DNA of 53,541 nucleotides from Sphingomonadales bacterium CG_4_10_14_3_um_filter_58_15 (GTDB lineage Bacteria > Pseudomonadota > Alphaproteobacteria > Sphingomonadales > Sphingomonadaceae): NCBI GenBank assembly GCA_002783865.1, contig PFJE01000171.1, forward strand, positions 1 through 53,541, in the 5' to 3' direction. The translations under genes and the position numbers were made by a program. Within the stretch, counting starts at the first letter, position 1. Each line of letters starts with the position of its first letter. The notes under the pieces were generated by a model. The model saw nothing but the letters and a program-made list of their open reading frames with translations, made no database searches and was not told the origin of the DNA. This document shows, in pieces, positions 47,083 through 53,541 of this stretch.

Positions 47083-47963
47083 TGGCCAGCAACGCCATCA
47101 CCGCCCCGCCCGCCCGCAAGAAGGTCGCGATGCATGACGGTTTCCTGAAACATGCCGGCTACCGCTGGCTGAAGATTTCATCGGCGCTCATGCTGATCTG
47201 CATCGTCAGCTATATCTTCATCGACGTCTCGCCGCGCCACAATGGCGGCAGCTGGTATGGCTATACGCTGGGCACCATCGGCGCGCTGCTGATTCTCTGG
47301 CTGACCATGCTGGGCGTGCGCAAGCGGGCGATGACGCCGGGCCAATGGTCGCTCAAGGCCTGGACATCGGCGCATATCTATCTCGGGCTGAGCCTGATCG
47401 TCATCGGCACGCTGCACACCGGCTTCCAGCTCGGCTGGAACATCCACACCGCTGCCTATATATTCATGATGATCGTGATCATTTCCGGCATCGTCGGCAT
47501 CTATTTCTATGCAACCATTCCCAAGGCGCTGTCCGACAATCGCGACGAGATGACCGAGACGGAAATGCTCGAAAATCTGCGGTCGCTCGACCGGCAATTG
47601 CACGAGGCGGCGCAGCCCCTGTCGGCGGAACATGCCACTCTGGTGCTGCAGTCGCTCGAGCAGGATCCGTTCGGCGGCGGCTTCTTCCAGCGGATTTCCG
47701 GTCGCTATCCGGATTGCGCCACCCGGCAGGCGCAGGCGGACCTGCGCCGCGAGCGCGCCTATCAGCCGAAAATGGGCGGCGATGATCCGCTCGACAAGGT
47801 CGATGCCCTGCTCGAGAAAAAGGAAGCGACGCTGGCCCGGGTTCGCCGCCATCTCAAGCTCAAGGCGATGCTGCAGGTCTGGCTGTTCATCCATGTGCCG
47901 ATGACCTTCGCTCTGATCGCCTCGCTGACCGCGCATATCATCAGCGTGTTTTTCTACTGGTAG
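47082..47963 (+). CDS. Multi-TM membrane protein, candidate b-type cytochrome / electron-transfer membrane subunit
   Basis: About five TM segments with candidate axial His residues: TSAHIYLGLS, IGTLHTGFQ, WNIHTAAY, WLFIHVPMTFAL, LTAHIISVFFYW. Confidence 0.7.
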   Translation: MASNAITAPPARKKVAMHDGFLKHAGYRWLKISSALMLICIVSYIFIDVSPRHNGGSWYGYTLGTIGALLILWLTMLGVRKRAMTPGQWSLKAWTSAHIYLGLSLIVIGTLHTGFQLGWNIHTAAYIFMMIVIISGIVGIYFYATIPKALSDNRDEMTETEMLENLRSLDRQLHEAAQPLSAEHATLVLQSLEQDPFGGGFFQRISGRYPDCATRQAQADLRRERAYQPKMGGDDPLDKVDALLEKKEATLARVRRHLKLKAMLQVWLFIHVPMTFALIASLTAHIISVFFYW

Positions 47964-47978
47964 GATGGAGAGCCCAGC

Positions 47979-49784
47979 ATGACCTTCATCGTCCGCCAGA
48001 TAGCGACCACCGCCGACGGCCGGGAAATTATCCGGTCCAACCCGTTCCCTGCCGATGAGATCGGCATTGGTCGCAGCACCACGAATGCGATCCACCTGCC
48101 CGATCTTGCGGTCAATCCGGACCATGCCACGATTCGCAAGCGCGACGACGGCCAGATCATTGTCGAAAGCAGCTCCGGCCAGAATTTCACGCTCGATGGC
48201 AAGCACCGGATTTCGGTGACGATCAATCCGTCTGCCGGCGCAGAACTGGGCTTCGGCGGCCATGTCATTATCGTCAGCGAAGAGGGCGATGATATCGTCC
48301 TGACGGTCAAGCGGGTCGAGGCCCTGTCCGATTCCGCCGAAATCCGCAGCGAATCGACACTCTACACGCTCAAGGGGCTGCTTCCGGGCAAACGGCTCAG
48401 CGCTTGGGGTTTCATCGCGCTGGTGCTCGCCGCGTTTCTGGTATGGCCGATCTATACATGGGCAACCTGGCGCGGGGTTGAGGAACGGCCCGACCAGTTT
48501 TACGCCGACACCATGTGGTCGTCCGGCCCGCTGAGCAGTGCGCATCATGCGCTGGAGAAAGATTGTCAGGCCTGTCACGTCGATGCGTTTGTCACGGTGA
48601 CGGACAACACTTGTCTCACCTGTCATGAAGAGGACGCGCATGACCATGCGGCGAAACCGCGTCTGCTGACCGCACGCGGCGGACCGGAAGGGTTGGAGGT
48701 GATTGGCGCGACCTTTGCGGCGGCCTTCAACAAGCCGCCGGGCAGGTGTGTCGAATGTCACAGCGAGCATGAAGGCAGCGGTGCTATGGAACCGACGGCG
48801 CAAAAATTCTGCGCGGATTGCCATGATGGGATGGATAGGCGCTTGACCGATACAAAACTGGAAAATGCATCGGACTTTGGCATATCCCATCCGCAGTTCC
48901 GGCCGGCCGTGCTGGTGACCCCGGGAGGCAAAAACCCGCCGCGCAAGCGTGTCTCGCTTGATCAGAAGCCCACCGAAAATAATGGCCTCAAATTCCCCCA
49001 TGATGTGCATTTGTCAAAGACCGGCGGTGTCGCGCAAATGGGTCGGCGACTGTCGACAACCTATGGCTTCGGCGATTCGCTGGTTTGCAAGGATTGTCAC
49101 ACAGCCGATCCGAAGGGTGTGCGGTTTGAACCGGTCGATATGAAGGAAGACTGCAGCATGTGCCACAGCCTGGCGTTCGACGAGATCGGCGGCACTGTGA
49201 GGACGTTGCGGCACGGCGAACCGGCAATGGTCCAAGCCGATCTCAGAGCTTATTATCGCTCCACCCGCCCGACCCGGCCGATCAATCTCGGCGGTATGAA
49301 GCGGCGGCGTCCGGGGACGGACAACGAGGCTCGGGTCGCCAGCGATTATGCCCGCGCCGTCCAGTTCCGCCCGAGCCGCGCCAATATGGCGATCAGCCAG
49401 GTCTTCTCGCGCGGCGGCGCCTGCTATGACTGCCATGGCGTCACCCCGCCGACCGCCCGTGGCCGGGTAGATTATGGCATCATGCCAGTGACCCAGACCG
49501 ATCGCTATATGCACAATGGCTGGTTCAGCCATGAGGCGCATAACGACGAAAAATGCACCAGCTGCCACAACGCACCGGCATCCAAGAGCGCCGAAGATCT
49601 GCTGTTGCCCGGGATCAAGACCTGCCGCGAATGTCATGGCGGCGAATTCCAGAAAGCGTCGGATGTGCCCTCGACCTGTGCGATGTGCCATGACTATCAC
49701 GCCGATGATGGCGCGCCCTGGCTGATCAGGGAAGAACAGAAAGACAAACAGCAAAAGCCGGATAAAAAGATTGCGCGTCGATAG
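47979..49784 (+). CDS. FHA domain - TM - decaheme cytochrome c fusion
   Basis: N-terminal FHA-like GIGRSTTNAIHLPDLAVNPDHATIRKRDDGQIIVES; TM SAWGFIALVLAAFLVWPIYTW (aa ~141-161); ten CxxCH: CQACH, CLTCH, CVECH, CADCH, CKDCH, CSMCH, CYDCH, CTSCH, CRECH, CAMCH. Confidence 0.92.
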   Translation: MTFIVRQIATTADGREIIRSNPFPADEIGIGRSTTNAIHLPDLAVNPDHATIRKRDDGQIIVESSSGQNFTLDGKHRISVTINPSAGAELGFGGHVIIVSEEGDDIVLTVKRVEALSDSAEIRSESTLYTLKGLLPGKRLSAWGFIALVLAAFLVWPIYTWATWRGVEERPDQFYADTMWSSGPLSSAHHALEKDCQACHVDAFVTVTDNTCLTCHEEDAHDHAAKPRLLTARGGPEGLEVIGATFAAAFNKPPGRCVECHSEHEGSGAMEPTAQKFCADCHDGMDRRLTDTKLENASDFGISHPQFRPAVLVTPGGKNPPRKRVSLDQKPTENNGLKFPHDVHLSKTGGVAQMGRRLSTTYGFGDSLVCKDCHTADPKGVRFEPVDMKEDCSMCHSLAFDEIGGTVRTLRHGEPAMVQADLRAYYRSTRPTRPINLGGMKRRRPGTDNEARVASDYARAVQFRPSRANMAISQVFSRGGACYDCHGVTPPTARGRVDYGIMPVTQTDRYMHNGWFSHEAHNDEKCTSCHNAPASKSAEDLLLPGIKTCRECHGGEFQKASDVPSTCAMCHDYHADDGAPWLIREEQKDKQQKPDKKIARR

Positions 49785-49811
49785 CGCAACCGGCCCAAGG
49801 GGAGAGCGTCC

Positions 49812-50660
49812 ATGCTAATGGCGCAGATTACCGATATTCATCTGGGGTTTGACCCGGACAATCCGGCGGAATTCAACCGCAAGCGGCTCGATCAGGCGAT
49901 CAAGACGATTTGCGCGATGACGCCGCAGCCCGATCTGCTACTGGCCACCGGCGATCTCGTCGATCGCGGTGATCAGGAAAGCTACCGCCGGCTGGAAAAT
50001 GCCTTGTCCGTCGTCCCGTTCCCGGTGCACATGTGCATGGGCAATCACGATCTGCGGGCACCGTTCCGCAAACAGTTCCCCAAGGTGCCGACGGCGGACG
50101 GCTTCGTCCAATATGAGGTCGATACGCCGGCGCTCCGCTTGCTGATTCTCGATACTTTGGAAGAGGGCCGGCATGGCGGCGCCTTCTGCGAAACCCGCGC
50201 GGCCTGGCTTGCGGCAAGACTGACGGAGAAAACCGACAAGCCGACGATCCTGATCCTGCACCATCCGCCGGTGGAAAGCGGCATCGAGTGGATGACCACC
50301 CACCCGGACGAGCCATGGGTGACCCGGCTCGCGGATACGGTTGCCGGGCATGATCAGGTCAAGGGTATGATCACCGGCCATTTGCATCGCAATATTTCAA
50401 CCTGGTGGGGCGATATCAGTCTGGCGGTTTGCGCCTCGACCGCGCCGCAGGTCGCTCTCGATCTAAAGCCCATTGATCCCGACCATCCCGATGGCCGCAA
50501 CATGATTGTCGCCGACCCGCCAGCGATTGCCCTGCATTATTGGAATGGCCGTCAGCTGGTCAGTCATTTCGAAAATGCAGAGGAACATGTCATGCTGGCC
50601 CGCTATGACGAGACTCTGCAGCCGCTGGTGCGCGCGCTGCTCGACGAGCGACCGGAATAG
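49812..50660 (+). CDS. Calcineurin-like metallophosphoesterase, CpdA-type (class III cyclic-nucleotide phosphodiesterase-like)
   Basis: QITDIHLG, ATGDLVDRG, MGNHD, LILHHPPV, GMITGHLHR: full metal-binding motif set of the family; 27-nt gap from the decaheme gene with AAGGGGAG SD. Confidence 0.88.
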   Translation: MLMAQITDIHLGFDPDNPAEFNRKRLDQAIKTICAMTPQPDLLLATGDLVDRGDQESYRRLENALSVVPFPVHMCMGNHDLRAPFRKQFPKVPTADGFVQYEVDTPALRLLILDTLEEGRHGGAFCETRAAWLAARLTEKTDKPTILILHHPPVESGIEWMTTHPDEPWVTRLADTVAGHDQVKGMITGHLHRNISTWWGDISLAVCASTAPQVALDLKPIDPDHPDGRNMIVADPPAIALHYWNGRQLVSHFENAEEHVMLARYDETLQPLVRALLDERPE

Positions 50661-50831
50661 CCCTTCGCCGCGATGTTGTTCATCGACCGGAAAGCGTCGT
50701 TCGTCTAAAATTTGATTTCCACAGCAACCTTTTTTGCGTTTCCGCTCCGCTTTGGCTAGACACAGGGCAATTGCGCCTCGCGCGCATTTTCAGCGATCGG
50801 CGACGCCGGCTCGATATTTGGAGAACTAGTA

Positions 50832-53075
50832 ATGCGATTCACCCTTTCCACCCGCAAATTTTTTCTGGGCGTGTCCAGCGCCGCGCTGTTCGGCGCGACC
50901 GCCACACCCGCTCTGGCCGACGATCATGGAAAAAAAATGACAACAGCGGAATTGAACAAGATGAGCGCGATGCGAGCGGCACCAGCCGAAGCCACCGAGA
51001 ATAGCATCCTCCAGTCCTGGACCGGCCCCTATGACGGCGTTCCCCCGTGGGATGAAGTCAAGGTCGCGGATTTCCCGCAGGCTTTTCAGGTCACGATGGA
51101 CAAGATCCAGGCCGAGGTGAACGCGATCCGCGACAATCCGGCACCGGCAACCTTTGAAAATTTCACCGTGCCGATGGAACTGGTTGGCAATGAAGCCAAT
51201 AATCTCTTCTCGATCTGGGGCGTCCATAGCAGCAACCTCTCGAACGAAGAGGTCCGCGAAATCCAGGGCGAATGGCTACCGAAAGTCTCCGCCTTCTTCG
51301 ACCAGCTGACGCTCGATCCGAAATTGCTCGCCAAGACCAAGGCGGTATACGACAACCGCGAGACCGCCGGCCTCGATGCCAAGCAGATGCGGCTGGTCGA
51401 GCGCAATTACGAGCAGCTGGTCCGCGACGGCGCGCTGCTCGGTGACGCCGACAAAGCGCAGCTGATCGCCTATAATACCGAATTGTCGAAGGCGTTTAAC
51501 GACTTCTCCAACAAGGTATTGGCCGATGAGGAAACCTTCATCTTCCTGACCGACGAAGCCGATCTCGCCGGCCTGCCGGACAGTTTTGTCGCCTCGCTTG
51601 CAGAAGCAGCGGAAGAGCAGGGCAAGACCGGCTGGGCGCTGAAAAACACCCGCTCGGTGATGCAGCCCTTCCTGGAAAACAGCACCCGCCGCGACCTGCG
51701 CGAGCAGGTCTATACCGCCTATGTCAACCGCGGCGACAATGGCGGCGAGAATGACACCAACGCGACGATCGCGAAGATCCTGAAGCTGCGCGCGGACCGC
51801 GCCAAGCTGCTCGGCTTCGAGACCCACGCCCATTACCGCATGGCAGACACGATGGCGAAGGAACCGGACGCGGCGATGGACCTGATGATGCAGGTCTGGC
51901 CAGCCGCCGTCGCCCGGGTGAAGGAAGAGGTCGCCGACATGCAGGCGATTGCCGACGCTGAAGGCGCCGGCATCACCATCGCGCCGTGGGACTATCGCTA
52001 TTATGCCGAGAAGGTGCGCAAGGAAAAATATGATCTCGATTCCGCCGAGATCAAACCCTATTTCCAGCTCGACAAGATGATGGATGCCCTGTTCGACGCA
52101 GCGGGCAAGCTCTACGGGCTGACCTTCACCGAAACCACCGGCAGCATCCCGGTCTTCGATCCGGAAGTCCGCACCTTTGAAGTCAAGCGCGGCGACAAGG
52201 TGATCGGCGTCCAGTATTTCGACAATTACGCTCGTCAGGGCAAGCGCTCGGGCGCGTGGATGACCACCTACAAGGACAAGTACAAGCTGGGCGGCCAGAA
52301 CAATTATTCCGCCACTTCGAACAACAATAATTTCGTCAAGGGCGGCGACGGCGAGCCGACGCTGATCAGCCTCGACGATGCGCAGACGCTGTTCCACGAA
52401 TTCGGTCACGCGCTGCACTATCTCAACTATGACATCACCTATCCCGGCCTCGGCGGCACGCCGCGCGATTTCGTCGAATATCCGAGCCAGGTGAACGAGA
52501 ACTGGCTGATGACGCCCTATATCCTGTCCAACTATGCGCTCCACTACAAGACCGGCGAGCCGATCCCGAAGGAGCTGGTCGACAAGATCCAGGCCTCCAA
52601 GACCTTCAACGAGGGCTTTTCGACGGTGGAATATCTGTCTTCGGCGATTGTCGACATGAAGCTGCACAACCGCGAGACCCCGGTCACCGACCCGGACAAG
52701 TTCGAGCGCGAAACGCTGACCGAAATCGGCATGCCGAAAGAAATCGTGATGCGGCACCGGCTGCCGCAGTTCAACCATCTGTTCTCGTCCGACGCCTATT
52801 CGGCCGGCTATTACAGCTATCTCTGGTCGGAAACGATGGACGCCGACACCTGGGCCGCGTTTGAAGAAGCGGGCAGCCCGTGGGACAAGACAACCGCCGA
52901 GCGCTTCCGCACGATCCTGCTGTCGACCGGCAACGAGACCGACCGCAAGGAAGCCTACCGCAAATTCCGCGGCCGCGATCCGGAGGTTAAATATATCCTG
53001 AAGAAGCGCGGGTTCCCGGTACCGGGAGAGAGCGCCGATGCGGCCAAGGGCGGTAAGGATGGGGCGACCAAATAG
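50832..53075 (+). CDS. M3-family metallopeptidase (peptidyl-dipeptidase Dcp-like), exported
   Basis: Signal peptide MRFTLSTRKFFLGVSSAALFGATATPALADD; DAQTLFHEFGHALHYL (HExxH). Confidence 0.94.
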   Translation: MRFTLSTRKFFLGVSSAALFGATATPALADDHGKKMTTAELNKMSAMRAAPAEATENSILQSWTGPYDGVPPWDEVKVADFPQAFQVTMDKIQAEVNAIRDNPAPATFENFTVPMELVGNEANNLFSIWGVHSSNLSNEEVREIQGEWLPKVSAFFDQLTLDPKLLAKTKAVYDNRETAGLDAKQMRLVERNYEQLVRDGALLGDADKAQLIAYNTELSKAFNDFSNKVLADEETFIFLTDEADLAGLPDSFVASLAEAAEEQGKTGWALKNTRSVMQPFLENSTRRDLREQVYTAYVNRGDNGGENDTNATIAKILKLRADRAKLLGFETHAHYRMADTMAKEPDAAMDLMMQVWPAAVARVKEEVADMQAIADAEGAGITIAPWDYRYYAEKVRKEKYDLDSAEIKPYFQLDKMMDALFDAAGKLYGLTFTETTGSIPVFDPEVRTFEVKRGDKVIGVQYFDNYARQGKRSGAWMTTYKDKYKLGGQNNYSATSNNNNFVKGGDGEPTLISLDDAQTLFHEFGHALHYLNYDITYPGLGGTPRDFVEYPSQVNENWLMTPYILSNYALHYKTGEPIPKELVDKIQASKTFNEGFSTVEYLSSAIVDMKLHNRETPVTDPDKFERETLTEIGMPKEIVMRHRLPQFNHLFSSDAYSAGYYSYLWSETMDADTWAAFEEAGSPWDKTTAERFRTILLSTGNETDRKEAYRKFRGRDPEVKYILKKRGFPVPGESADAAKGGKDGATK

Positions 53076-53101
53076 GCCTGCCGCTATCGGGATGAAATAT
53101 G

Positions 53102-53131
53102 AAAAGGGGAGTGCGGTTGTGCTCCCCTTTT
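53102..53131 (+). terminator. Rho-independent terminator after the M3 peptidase
   Basis: AAAAGGGGAG (53102-53111) / CTCCCCTTTT (53122-53131), 10-nt loop, T-tail. Confidence 0.85.
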
Positions 53132-53217
53132 TATGACTTCGGTGGGTACGTATTCGGGTGATGAAAATGAGCAGCATTTTTGGCAGTAAGTTTTTACTTC
53201 GCTATTAGTTGTAGTCG

Positions 53218-53475
53218 TTAGTTGCACCTGTGGCGAACATTCAGCCGCTCCGTGACGGCCTGATTGACACTGATCTTTGATCTGCGCTTTTTCGGAATTT
53301 CGATGAGTAGATTTAGAAATTCGTCCACGTTAAGTTTTCCATCAGTTTCTTTGGCGCAAACTCTCGGTCGTGCGGCTTCGACCTGATTTCGCCAAGTATC
53401 CAAAGCTCCTTTTGCTTCACCATTAAGAACATGAAACTCTTTCATAAAAACAGCAGAGGCACCCTGTTCCTTCAT
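53218..53475 (-). CDS. Hypothetical protein in a less GC-rich right-edge segment
   Basis: 85-aa ORF; no recognised motif; may be part of a region continuing past the window. Confidence 0.3.
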   Translation of the reverse strand: MKEQGASAVFMKEFHVLNGEAKGALDTWRNQVEAARPRVCAKETDGKLNVDEFLNLLIEIPKKRRSKISVNQAVTERLNVRHRCN

Positions 53476-53541
53476 GCGCCCTGCGTCTAAGTGTCTGACC
53501 CGAAACTAAGTTGGGTGATATCAGCAGGTTAGCTTGACGGC

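Noticed and set aside
44417-47119. 900-aa minus-strand ORF opposite the cNBD-polyferredoxin gene
   Set aside because: Shadow ORF; the plus strand has recognisable domains. Its N-terminal FVLSLSKD...LRQAQHER string is the translated palindromic repeat.
47178-49010. 610-aa minus-strand ORF opposite the cytochrome genes
   Set aside because: Antisense to ten regular CxxCH motifs and an FHA domain; no recognisable domain itself.
51276-53177. 633-aa minus-strand ORF opposite the M3 peptidase
   Set aside because: Shadow ORF opposite a gene with HEFGH motif and signal peptide.

Overview
This 53.5 kb, GC-rich window is densely coding and looks like an alphaproteobacterial (probably sphingomonad) chromosome. 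The lineage call is an inference from gene content and repeat types. Most of it is core metabolism: ppc, gluQ, cobalamin adenosyltransferase, egtB/egtD, metC, 3-mercaptopyruvate sulfurtransferase, queF, degP, hflK/hflC, Mrp/ApbC, hemH, crcB, an RluA-family synthase, ATP12, amn and an M3 peptidase. It also has an Opp-type ABC transporter and a MerR/TipAS-SMR pair. The most unusual locus is 44483-50660 (+). Gene 1 is an 816-aa fusion of an FAD/NAD(P) oxidoreductase, two cyclic-nucleotide-binding domains and a 16-Cys polyferredoxin. It is followed by a His-containing membrane protein resembling a b-type cytochrome, then an FHA-TM-decaheme cytochrome c fusion (10 CxxCH motifs), then a calcineurin-like (CpdA-type) phosphodiesterase. 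Together these look like a cyclic-nucleotide-responsive route moving electrons across the inner membrane; its function is not established by sequence alone. Other notable signals are a 19-bp-spacer MerR-type promoter predicted to give a leaderless mRNA, a repeat-bearing 50-codon ORF joined stop/start to both neighbours inside the redox operon, a palindromic repeat beside an orphan HigA-like antitoxin with a possible toxin remnant, and an orphan xanthine-dehydrogenase-type large subunit. All product names come from reading motifs by eye; no database search was run.
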